Source of the DNA: Cyclobacteriaceae bacterium
GTDB taxonomy: Bacteria; Bacteroidota; Bacteroidia; Cytophagales; Cyclobacteriaceae
Direction: 5' to 3'
DNA length: 5,573 nt
Assembly (NCBI GenBank): GCA_029880385.1
Contig: JAOUOM010000180.1
Location: 1-5,573 of the forward strand
Each line of letters begins with the position of its first letter. Position 1 is the first letter of the stretch. The notes under the pieces are model-generated. The model saw nothing but the letters and a program-made list of their open reading frames with translations, was not told the origin of the DNA and did no database searches. Position numbers and translations under genes: made by a program. Positions 1 through 5,573 of the stretch are shown in pieces.

Positions 1-2161
1 CAAAGGGCCGGTTTATAAGCATAAGGATTTGCAAAAGGCCAGACCCAAGCACTTTACGTACACCTATTTCCTTGGTCCGGCGAATAACCGAAAGTGAAAC
101 GAGCGTATATAGACCAATGGTAGATAAGATAAGGGCCAATATTCCCAGAAACCCAAACATTTTCATGATGTTGGCATTCACAATGGCCGTGCCTTCCAAA
201 AATTCCTCCTGATAATTGGCATAAAAAGGTGAATTAGGTGCAACCTCATGCCACAGATCTTCCACCTGGCTGTACAACGCCTTGTTTGCATTGCCGTCTG
301 TCTTCAGCACAACAAAGTTGATTTGGTCTTCATTTGCCAGACGTACGGCTAATGGTGCCACCTTATCCCAAAATCCCCACATATGTAGGTCTTTCATCAC
401 TCCTATCACCTCCAAACGAGTCGTGTCATTTAGTTGTAAACGTTGTCCAAGGGGGTTTTCCCATCCGAATTCCCGTACCAATTGCTCATTTACAATAAGG
501 GAATGTGCCCGGTCATGTGCCTGTAGCTTTTCTTCAAAATACCGTCCTTCCAAAATTTCAACACCCATAAGACGCGCATAATCCATTCCAAAATCCATCA
601 TGTTGCATTCCGCTTCATGTGTTCCATTCCGTAACGTACGCCCATATGTCCAGCTGCCTATATGGTTGGATGTTGCCGCCAGATCCTCAAGTTGGGGCAA
701 TGCCCGTACCTTCTCTGTAAAACGCACATATTCCGATCTGTTTTTTACACTCACTGCAAGAATATTCTCTTTTTCAAAGCCCAGGTCAAGTGACGATTGA
801 TAGGACGCATTTTGATAAAAAGCCAGGCTCCCTATCAGGGCTATTGCCGTGAGGGTATACTGTGCCGTCAGCAAGGATTTTGTAAAAACACTCGATGCCC
901 CCACTCTGAAATTGCCTTTTAATATGGTTACCGGCTGATAGGAAGATATATGCCAGGAAGGATAGCCTCCTGCAAAAACCGACGTGACCACCAGCAGCCC
1001 TCCCAAAAAGAGATATAGTTCAGGATTTTGCCTCAATTGAAGCTTTATGTCGATAAAATCCCACATCGCATTGTAAGACGGCACCAAAAACCACGCAATA
1101 CCCATGGCCACAAACATGGCCAAAGCAGACAATACAAGGTTTTCTGCCATAAATTGAATCATGAGCTGGCTCCGGCTTCCTCCCATCACTTTGCGAATCC
1201 CTATTTCCTTCAGTCGCCGAAAAGATATGGCAATGGCCGTATTTGTAAAGTTGAAACAGGCGATCAACAGGATCAAAAATGCCATTATCACCGGTACGAT
1301 CACGGCCGATTTCGGGGGTGCCTGGTTCAGCCAGTTTGATCGCAATTCTGCCCCATTTACCCCTAACGTAGCCAATGGCTCCAAAAAATAGTTGTCTACC
1401 CGCCAGTCATCCCTCGCTGCATTTTGTATCGCCACGTACCTGTCATTGAGGGTTTTCACAAAATGTTCCGGGAATTTCTCCTGATCCGTCATGATAAAAG
1501 TGCCGGCAACAAAATCTGCCCAATCCTGATGATCCCTTTTTTCCATCTCGTGAAATCGGTCAAAAGGCAAGAGCGCATCAAATTGAAGCGATGAATTTTG
1601 GGGTATCTTCTTTAGCACCCCCCCTACCATAAACGTATGCCTCTCCTCATCATGGGTAATAACAGTCAGAAGCTGGCCTACGGGATTCACATCGCCGAAA
1701 TAAATTCCTGCCGTTTCCTCGCTCAGTAGTACCGTACCTGATGACGAAAAAGACGAAGCATCCCCATATAAAAAGGGAAACGAAAAAATCGAGAAAAATG
1801 CCTCATCGGCAAAGCCAATCTGCTTGTTGAGTGTTTTTTGGCCTTTTTTCACTACCAACCGGGCAGCATTATAACGCGAAGAAAAACCAATATCCGAAAA
1901 CTGACCCTCGATGGCTTTGCCCAACGCCAGTGGGGTAATGCCAAAAGGAACCAATTGACCCTGAACCAATTTGTTTACCTGTATTTTATAAATCTGCCGG
2001 AAATTTTTGTGGTTCCGGTCAAATTTAGACGCATACTCATAATTGAGATAGGCAACAATACAGCAGGCTAATGATAAGCCCAACCCTATGATATTGACCA
2101 AAACAAAATGAAAATGTTGCCGAATGCCCCGAAAGGCAGCCATGAGAAAATGTAGGATCAT
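1..2161 (-). CDS. ABC transporter permease, duplicated FtsX/MacB_PCD type (3' end missing)
   Basis: Inner-membrane permease subunit of a MacB/SalY-like ABC exporter. The frame is open for 720 codons from the ATG at 2159-2161 (MILHFLMAAFRGIRQ) to the left edge; an in-frame TAG lies about 28 codons upstream. Visible order: TM1 about 19-41 (GLGLSLACC), a large extracytoplasmic MacB_PCD region about 42-280 containing SEETAGIYFGDVNPVGQ, TM2 about 285-305, the FtsX hallmark RRLKEIGIRKVMGGSRSQL at about 315-333, TM3 about 341-360, TM4 about 381-400, PSWHISSYQPVTILKG at 401-416, TM5 about 429-449, a second extracytoplasmic domain about 450-665, TM6 about 667-690, and a second hallmark RRTKEIGVRKVLGSG at 694-708. 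Family members are usually about 790-800 residues, so roughly the last 75-85 residues (the final two helices) lie outside. The ATPase partner is not in the window and the substrate cannot be inferred. No Shine-Dalgarno is seen; Met7 is a possible alternative start. Confidence 0.95.
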   Translation of the reverse strand, partial: MILHFLMAAFRGIRQHFHFVLVNIIGLGLSLACCIVAYLNYEYASKFDRNHKNFRQIYKIQVNKLVQGQLVPFGITPLALGKAIEGQFSDIGFSSRYNAARLVVKKGQKTLNKQIGFADEAFFSIFSFPFLYGDASSFSSSGTVLLSEETAGIYFGDVNPVGQLLTVITHDEERHTFMVGGVLKKIPQNSSLQFDALLPFDRFHEMEKRDHQDWADFVAGTFIMTDQEKFPEHFVKTLNDRYVAIQNAARDDWRVDNYFLEPLATLGVNGAELRSNWLNQAPPKSAVIVPVIMAFLILLIACFNFTNTAIAISFRRLKEIGIRKVMGGSRSQLMIQFMAENLVLSALAMFVAMGIAWFLVPSYNAMWDFIDIKLQLRQNPELYLFLGGLLVVTSVFAGGYPSWHISSYQPVTILKGNFRVGASSVFTKSLLTAQYTLTAIALIGSLAFYQNASYQSSLDLGFEKENILAVSVKNRSEYVRFTEKVRALPQLEDLAATSNHIGSWTYGRTLRNGTHEAECNMMDFGMDYARLMGVEILEGRYFEEKLQAHDRAHSLIVNEQLVREFGWENPLGQRLQLNDTTRLEVIGVMKDLHMWGFWDKVAPLAVRLANEDQINFVVLKTDGNANKALYSQVEDLWHEVAPNSPFYANYQEEFLEGTAIVNANIMKMFGFLGILALILSTIGLYTLVSLSVIRRTKEIGVRKVLGSGLLQILMLINRPF

Positions 2162-2251
2162 TTGCGGTGGGGTTTGGGAAATACTCGTTGAAAGAGATGA
2201 AATTATTGATTTTGGGTTGCATGACTACCAGCTATATTTTTACGCTGCTAT

Positions 2252-2263
2252 CCAAAACTTTGG
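2252..2263. repeat. Short inverted repeat between permease and exchanger genes
   Basis: CCAAA-AC-TTTGG: perfect 5-base arms with a 2-base spacer, in the 189-base region between the divergent permease and exchanger starts. The right arm contains the TTTG proposed as the -33 element of the exchanger promoter, so it could be a small operator or a TTTG element presented on both strands. I found no good TAnnTTTG on the minus strand at a matching distance. A 10-base symmetric match in AT-rich DNA can arise by chance, so its function is speculative. Confidence 0.25.
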
Positions 2264-2291
2264 CCTGAACCCCAAAAATTGCTTACTTTCG
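2259..2291 (+). promoter_or_regulatory. Candidate Bacteroidota-type promoter for the CaCA exchanger
   Basis: TTTG at 2259-2262 and TACTTTCG at 2284-2291 match the Bacteroidota primary-sigma pattern TTTG / TAnnTTTG with one mismatch in the -7 element and a 21-base spacer. Transcription would start near 2297-2300, giving a leader of about 50 bases before the ATG at 2351. The same TTCG variant occurs upstream of the small membrane protein at 5062-5069. Pattern match only. Confidence 0.35.
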
Positions 2292-2350
2292 TTTGCCTCA
2301 CCAGCGTTTTAAAAACCAAAAACTAGTCATTCACTTTCACAACTATTTCA

Positions 2351-3547
2351 ATGGGTATTTTTATTCCGTTATTTTTGATCGTCATCTGCTGTTATGTTAT
2401 TTGGAAGGCAGGGGATGGTTTCATGACTGCTTCCGAATATGTGGGAAGGAACCTTTCTGAAGGGGTTCGCGGGGCTACAATCAATGCCATTGCCAGCTCC
2501 ATGCCAGAATTATTCACCTCCCTATTCTTTTTGTTTATCCTCATGGATGCCAAAGGTTTTAGTGGCGGCATCGGGACTACTGCCGGCAGTGCCATATTTA
2601 ATGGCATGGTGATTCCGGCTGGCTCGGTCATTGCCGTCGTATCGATGGGCCTTACCAAAAAAATTGAGGTTTCGCGTAAGGTGCTCCTGCGCGATGGCAT
2701 TTCACTCATTATTATTGAGCTTCTCTTTGTCATCCTGATCAGTGGAAGCTCCCTGCATTGGTACCATGGTCTTTTTCTTATGCTGATGTATGCCGTGTAT
2801 TTGTTTTACATGTTCTACACCATGAGTAAAAAAGAAAAAGACGAATTTTTGGAAGAAAGCCACCTCAGTGAAGAAGACTTTGAGGATGAGGAACGTTCTC
2901 ATAAAAACCTCCTTCACGCCGTATTCACCCTTGACCTTGAGCGTATTTTTATTGGAAAAAGCAAAATAAACAAAGCCAAAGCCTGGACACTCCTTGTGTT
3001 CAGCACCCTTGCGATTGCTTTGGTTTGTTATTTACTTGTGATCGCATGTGAATGGCTGGGACAGGACGTGTACACGGTTCCCCTGTTAGGCGAATTTAAC
3101 GGGCTGAATATCCCGGTTATGTTTGTGGCACTGATCCTGGCTGCAGCTGCCTCGTCTTTTCCTGATACCATTATATCGATTAAAGATGCCCAGCGGGGCA
3201 AATACGATGATGCCATTTCAAATGCACTGGGCAGTAATATCTTCGATATTTGTTTTGCGTTGGGTTTTCCGCTTTTCATTTTCACCTTGATCAAAGGTCC
3301 GATTGAAATGCCCCCCGCCATGGTTGACATGAGTACGGAATTGCGTTTTTTGCTTTGGCTGCTTACGGTTTTGGCCGTCATTATCTATACGACTGGGAAG
3401 TATATCGGTCGTATAAAAGCATTTCTGCTCCTTTCAATTTATGTTTTGTTCGTCTTATACGTGATCGGGAGGGGCAGTGGCAATCCCTTCGCTTCTGACA
3501 TTGCCGAGTGGCTGGTTTCGGTTGTCCGGTATTTCAGGATTAACTAA
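2351..3547 (+). CDS. Cation/Ca2+ exchanger (CaCA family, YrbG-like sodium:calcium antiporter)
   Basis: Predicted inner-membrane antiporter, 398 residues, expected to extrude Ca2+ (or a related cation) against Na+ or H+. About ten membrane segments are visible: 2-18, 41-66, 75-100, 114-131, 138-158, then 211-233, 254-277, 288-313, 330-350 and 356-376. The two inverted alpha repeats that form the ion site are present: alpha-1 has NAIASSMPE with Glu53 and ends GSAIFN (79-84); alpha-2 has AAAASSFPD with Asp272 and ends LGSNIFD (293-299). Asp at the alpha-2 acidic position also occurs in K+-dependent and other exchangers. The usual Gly-Thr-Ser before the Pro is replaced by Ala-Ser-Ser. The halves are joined by a hydrophilic, very acidic loop (about 159-210, with EEDFEDEE at 174-181), which makes it longer than YrbG (about 325 residues). 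The start is supported because TM1 begins at once, as in the family. It overlaps the convergent Rieske gene by 4 bases. The exact cation is inferred. Confidence 0.9.
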   Translation: MGIFIPLFLIVICCYVIWKAGDGFMTASEYVGRNLSEGVRGATINAIASSMPELFTSLFFLFILMDAKGFSGGIGTTAGSAIFNGMVIPAGSVIAVVSMGLTKKIEVSRKVLLRDGISLIIIELLFVILISGSSLHWYHGLFLMLMYAVYLFYMFYTMSKKEKDEFLEESHLSEEDFEDEERSHKNLLHAVFTLDLERIFIGKSKINKAKAWTLLVFSTLAIALVCYLLVIACEWLGQDVYTVPLLGEFNGLNIPVMFVALILAAAASSFPDTIISIKDAQRGKYDDAISNALGSNIFDICFALGFPLFIFTLIKGPIEMPPAMVDMSTELRFLLWLLTVLAVIIYTTGKYIGRIKAFLLLSIYVLFVLYVIGRGSGNPFASDIAEWLVSVVRYFRIN

Positions 3548-3867
3548 TCCAACCACACATAGATGCCCGAACGTTCTGAACTTACAGCACTTGTCTTCAG
3601 GTTTGGGCATCTTTTTTCCGACTCTTCACCGGTCCCAAGGTGAAAACGATATCCGTGCAGGGGACAAACGATTTCACCGAAAGGATTTACCTTGCCATCG
3701 AATAGAAGCTGGCCCAGGTGAGGGCACAAAGGGGAGGTAACAAAGAAATCATGTCTGAAACGGATCAGACAATATTCTTTGGAACCGACGACAATCCGTT
3801 TTACGGCTCCGTCTGCCACCTTTGACAGGGCTTCTTCGAGTGAGTGAAACAATTTAACTTTCTGCAT
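3544..3867 (-). CDS. Small soluble Rieske [2Fe-2S] protein
   Basis: 107-residue stand-alone Rieske-domain protein, probably a cytoplasmic electron carrier or a small electron-transfer subunit. The cluster ligands are clear: Cys48-x-His50 in LCPHLG and Cys68-x2-His71 in CPLHGYRF, 17 residues apart, with a Gly-Glu-Ile-Val strand just before the second motif. There is no Tat signal, lipobox or membrane anchor, and the disulfide cysteines typical of high-potential bc1-type Rieske proteins are not evident, so a ferredoxin-like or NirD-like low-potential protein fits best. Cys33 and Cys87 are extra. The start ATG lies 7 bases from the start of the divergent PLP enzyme. The stop overlaps the convergent exchanger by 4 bases. 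Codons for residues 86-103 also form the exchanger's terminator hairpin. I see no T-tract terminator downstream of its own stop. The redox partner is unknown; the adjacent PLP enzyme is only a positional candidate. Confidence 0.9.
   Translation of the reverse strand: MQKVKLFHSLEEALSKVADGAVKRIVVGSKEYCLIRFRHDFFVTSPLCPHLGQLLFDGKVNPFGEIVCPLHGYRFHLGTGEESEKRCPNLKTSAVSSERSGIYVWLD
3561..3617 (+). terminator. Strong intrinsic terminator of the exchanger gene, inside Rieske coding DNA
   Basis: Arm 3561-3572 (AGATGCCCGAAC) pairs with 3601-3612 (GTTTGGGCATCT) over 12 positions, with one G-U pair. After a 3-base bulge (3573-3575), CTGAA at 3576-3580 pairs with TTCAG at 3596-3600, closing a 15-base loop. 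A run of six T follows directly (3612-3617). It begins 13 bases after the exchanger stop, where a rho-independent terminator is expected. It is directional: on the minus strand no T run follows the hairpin. The whole structure lies in the last quarter of the Rieske gene, so that gene's mRNA carries the complementary hairpin within its coding region. Confidence 0.75.
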
Positions 3868-3874
3868 CCGTATT

Positions 3875-5023
3875 ATGCTTACATGTCAACGTGATAAATT
3901 TCAACTTCAGGGCAAGATAAGTTATCTCAATTGTGCCTACATGTCGCCCATGATGAAAAAAGTAGAAAAGGCCGGAATCAACGGAATAATGGCCAAACGA
4001 AAGCCATATAAAATTATGGCCGAAGACTTTTTTAAAGATGGGGAAACTGCCCGGTTATTGTTTTCGCAACTAATAAACAGCCCGGACACCAACCGCAATG
4101 TCCTTATTCCTTCAGCCTCCTACGGATTAGCCAACGTGGCAAAAAACCTGCCTAAAAAGAAAGGGGAAATCGTGGTGGTTGAAGGCCAGTTTCCCAGCAA
4201 TATTTACCCATGGATGTCAGAAAAGGCATACAAACTCGTAACCATTGCCCGCCCAAAAGACCTTCAAAACGGAGGAAAAAAATGGAATGAGGACATCCTG
4301 ATGGCCATCAACCAAAATACCGCAGCCGTGGCCATTGGGCATGTGCATTGGGCAGATGGTACCCTGTTTGATCTCAGGGCTATCCGCGAAGCCACAAGGA
4401 AACACCATGCCGCCCTGGTCATTGATGGCACACAATCTGTCGGGGCTTTGCCTTTTGACTGGCAGCAAATCCAGCCCGACGCACTAATCTGTGCCGGATA
4501 TAAATGGCTCATGGGGCCTTATGGGCTGGGCATGGCCTATTATGGCGAAATGTTTGACCAGGGTACACCCATCGAAAACAACTGGATCAACCGAAAAGAT
4601 GCGGAAAATTTTGCCGGCCTGGTCAACTACAAGGAACAATACCTGGAAGGATCCCTTCGCTACGAGGTAGGAGAGCACAGCAATTTTATCCTTTTGCCCA
4701 TGCTTATTGCCGCCATGAAACAAATAATCAAATGGGATCCCGCCAGCATTCAGGACTATTGTGAAGCCCTGATGAAAGACAGCCTCCATACCTTGCGCGA
4801 AAATGGGTTCCGGATAGCAGATGACGACCAGCGTGCCCATCACTTATTTGGCATTCGTCTTCCGAAAAATGTGAACATGGAGACCGTTCAAAAACAACTG
4901 AAAGCAAAAAAAGTAAATGTATCCCTTCGTGGCGATGCCATTCGTGTTTCCCCGCATGTTTATAACCAGCCCAAGGACGTAAACCGGCTCACAGGTGCAC
5001 TCATGGCCGCATTACATCAATAA
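3875..5023 (+). CDS. Class V aminotransferase-fold PLP-dependent enzyme
   Basis: 382-residue fold-type I PLP enzyme of aminotransferase class V (the cysteine desulfurase / isopenicillin-N epimerase / kynureninase superfamily). Visible features: N-terminal YLNCAYMSP at 17-25, conserved in this subgroup; a phosphate-binding SASYG at 80-84; FPSN at 106-109; HVHWADG at 156-162; the cofactor-binding Asp184 with Gln187 in IDGTQSVGALPFD; the Schiff-base lysine Lys210 in CAGYKWLMGPYGLG; RYEVGEHSN at 262-270; and the C-terminal RGDAIRVSPHVYN at 352-364 with the presumed carboxylate-binding arginines. No mobile catalytic cysteine loop of the kind seen in NifS/IscS is evident, so cysteine desulfurase is not the favoured reading; the substrate cannot be named. 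It is probably cytoplasmic. The ATG leaves 16 residues before YLNCAYMSP, a reasonable length, and lies 7 bases from the divergent Rieske start, so its promoter must fall within Rieske codons. No Shine-Dalgarno is seen. Confidence 0.92.
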   Translation: MLTCQRDKFQLQGKISYLNCAYMSPMMKKVEKAGINGIMAKRKPYKIMAEDFFKDGETARLLFSQLINSPDTNRNVLIPSASYGLANVAKNLPKKKGEIVVVEGQFPSNIYPWMSEKAYKLVTIARPKDLQNGGKKWNEDILMAINQNTAAVAIGHVHWADGTLFDLRAIREATRKHHAALVIDGTQSVGALPFDWQQIQPDALICAGYKWLMGPYGLGMAYYGEMFDQGTPIENNWINRKDAENFAGLVNYKEQYLEGSLRYEVGEHSNFILLPMLIAAMKQIIKWDPASIQDYCEALMKDSLHTLRENGFRIADDDQRAHHLFGIRLPKNVNMETVQKQLKAKKVNVSLRGDAIRVSPHVYNQPKDVNRLTGALMAALHQ

Positions 5024-5035
5024 TTCATCCGGATT

Positions 5036-5069
5036 TTTGTTCCCAAACTTTTGAATTGGCTTATATTCG
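5036..5069 (+). promoter_or_regulatory. Candidate promoter for the 43-residue membrane protein
   Basis: TTTG at 5036-5039 and TATATTCG at 5062-5069, 22 bases apart, match the Bacteroidota TTTG / TAnnTTTG pattern with one mismatch. It starts 12 bases after the PLP-enzyme stop and ends 16 bases before the ATG at 5086, implying a very short leader. This supports the small ORF being a gene with its own transcription start. Pattern match only. Confidence 0.4.
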
Positions 5070-5085
5070 TGGAAAATTTAACATT

Positions 5086-5217
5086 ATGGATTTAGTAAAC
5101 CCGGCCGTAACCAGTGGAGTTGATTTGTTTGTAAACATTGTCGTAATCCTTATCGGATTTGTAACTGCCCTCTCCCTGATCGACATCCGCAGGCAAAATG
5201 TGAAAAAGGGAGAGTAA
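5086..5217 (+). CDS. Putative 43-residue single-span membrane protein
   Basis: ATG at 5086 to TAA at 5215-5217 gives 43 residues: a short N-terminal segment (MDLVNPAVTSGVD), one hydrophobic span of about 18 residues (14-31, with NIVVILIGFVTALSL), then a basic tail (DIRRQNVKKGE). The positive-inside rule predicts N-out, C-in in the inner membrane. The layout (short polar start, clean helix, positively charged end) is what a real small membrane protein looks like and is unlikely in random non-coding DNA. A promoter-like element lies just upstream, and the ORF fills the gap between the PLP enzyme and the convergent ispF. I do not recognise a family and propose no function; it could be a regulator or assembly subunit of a larger membrane complex, but nothing here shows which. 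Confidence 0.6.
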   Translation: MDLVNPAVTSGVDLFVNIVVILIGFVTALSLIDIRRQNVKKGE

Positions 5218-5250
5218 TCCCATTCCTTTCTTTAGAGTCATCCGGCAGGA

Positions 5251-5294
5251 AATAGGCTCATGTGATCCCCATTTAGGGGTGTGGATTGTCTATT
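5251..5294. repeat. Weak interrupted inverted repeat between small ORF and ispF
   Basis: Outer arms AATAG (5251-5255) and CTATT (5290-5294) enclose a tight CCCC (5267-5270) / GGGG (5276-5279) stem with a 5-base ATTTA loop; the DNA between the two stems does not pair well. It lies between the ends of two convergent genes, where a shared terminator would be expected, but neither side has a proper T tract. Treat it as a weak terminator candidate at best; I see no other structure in 5218-5315. Confidence 0.2.
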
Positions 5295-5315
5295 GACGCT
5301 CACGAAGACAGCCGG

Positions 5316-5573
5316 TCAAAAAGCCTCCTGCCCTTCGTTTACTTTTTGGTAAACCAATGCTACTGCGTGAGCGGAAACCCCCTCCTCTTTTCCCACAAAA
5401 CCCAGTTTTTCGGTTGTTGTGGCTTTTACTGAAATATCTGAAACGGGAATCCCCATGGTACTGGCCAGTACTTGTTTCATTTCTTCGATATATGGACTGA
5501 TTTTTGGCCGTTGAAGGCAGACCGTTGCGTCAATGTTCACAATGCCATATCCTGCCTTGTCGAGCAAGTCCAC
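5316..5573 (-). CDS. ispF: 2-C-methyl-D-erythritol 2,4-cyclodiphosphate synthase (C-terminal half)
   Basis: C-terminal 85 codons of IspF, which converts CDP-ME 2-phosphate to ME-2,4-cyclodiphosphate and CMP in the non-mevalonate (MEP) isoprenoid pathway in the cytoplasm. The diagnostic blocks are present: YGIVNIDATV followed by LQRPKISPYI (substrate/nucleotide contacts), and KATTTEKLGFVGKEEG with the conserved Thr-Thr-x-Glu, then VSAHAVAL. The TGA stop is at 5316-5318. The frame is open to the right edge. The GTG at the edge is an internal Val codon, not a start, because the family is about 155-160 residues and the N-terminal Asp-x-His and His metal ligands are missing from the window. It converges on the 43-residue ORF with 98 bases between the stops. 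The protein implies isoprenoid synthesis by the MEP route. Confidence 0.97.
   Translation of the reverse strand: MDLLDKAGYGIVNIDATVCLQRPKISPYIEEMKQVLASTMGIPVSDISVKATTTEKLGFVGKEEGVSAHAVALVYQKVNEGQEAF

Noticed and set aside
282..1391. Several plus-strand ORFs of 66-103 codons (282-581, 600-800, 1028-1339, 1161-1391)
   Set aside because: They lie antisense to the permease, whose frame is continuous with clear FtsX motifs. Their translations are low-complexity or Arg/Ser/His-rich shadows without recognisable domains.
1..2161. Possible broken permease gene, since no closed ORF covers this region
   Set aside because: Codon-by-codon translation of the minus strand from 2161 to 2 gives 720 sense codons with both FtsX blocks in one frame. 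It only appears missing because its stop lies beyond the left edge.
2037..2222. 61-codon minus-strand ORF at the permease 5' end
   Set aside because: It overlaps the permease start in another frame. Its translation shows no domain, while the permease frame has the typical N-terminal helix.
2392..3381. Minus-strand ORFs inside the exchanger gene (2392-2733, 2702-2917, 3028-3381)
   Set aside because: They are antisense shadows of a gene with strong family motifs.
3477..3740. 87-codon plus-strand ORF across the exchanger end and Rieske gene
   Set aside because: It overlaps two well-supported genes in the wrong frame and has no domain; it is a product of the convergent overlap.
4217..4843. Three minus-strand ORFs inside the PLP-enzyme gene (82-119 codons)
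   Set aside because: They are antisense to a well-supported enzyme frame and overlap one another in different frames; no motifs are seen.
5027..5038. ATCCGGAT followed by five T after the PLP-enzyme stop, resembling a mini-terminator
   Set aside because: The palindrome has no loop, so it cannot form a hairpin of useful stability; the T run is better explained as part of the TTTG promoter element.
5025..5245. Direct repeat TCATCCGG at 5025-5032 and 5238-5245 flanking the small ORF
   Set aside because: Eight bases is within chance expectation for this window size, and there are no other signs of a mobile element or target duplication.
5287..5310. TGTCT...AGACA hairpin with an inner TGA/TCA pairing just beyond the ispF stop
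   Set aside because: Short, interrupted and without a T tract on either strand; too weak to call a terminator.

Overview
The window looks like a chromosomal segment of a Bacteroidota bacterium, most likely of the Cytophagales type. Four things point that way. The first gene is the duplicated-FtsX style of ABC permease that is abundant in that phylum. No start codon has a clear Shine-Dalgarno sequence. Two intergenic stretches carry matches to the Bacteroidota promoter pattern TTTG...TAnnTTTG. Genes are packed tightly, with overlaps. The placement is inferred from these features, not from a database match.

Layout from left to right: (1) a large minus-strand ABC transporter permease whose 3' end runs off the left edge; I translated 720 codons without a stop or frameshift. 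(2) A 189-base divergent intergenic region with a candidate promoter for the next gene. (3) A plus-strand cation/Ca2+ exchanger (CaCA family) with two alpha repeats and an unusually acidic central loop. (4) A minus-strand small soluble Rieske [2Fe-2S] protein that converges on the exchanger with a 4-base overlap; a strong intrinsic terminator for the exchanger lies inside its 3' coding sequence. (5) A plus-strand class V aminotransferase-fold PLP enzyme, whose start codon is only 7 bases from the divergent Rieske start. (6) A 43-codon plus-strand ORF for a single-span membrane protein, with its own promoter match. (7) The C-terminal half of minus-strand ispF (isoprenoid MEP pathway), running off the right edge.

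The genes do not form one recognisable pathway. Two pairings deserve attention: the head-to-head Rieske/PLP-enzyme pair, and the tail-to-tail exchanger/Rieske pair, where coding sequence and terminator share the same DNA. I found no mobile element, CRISPR array, tRNA, rRNA or riboswitch, and no convincing evidence of a wholly new multigene system. The most interesting items are small-scale: the terminator embedded in a coding region, the 7-base divergent start, and the uncatalogued micro-membrane protein.
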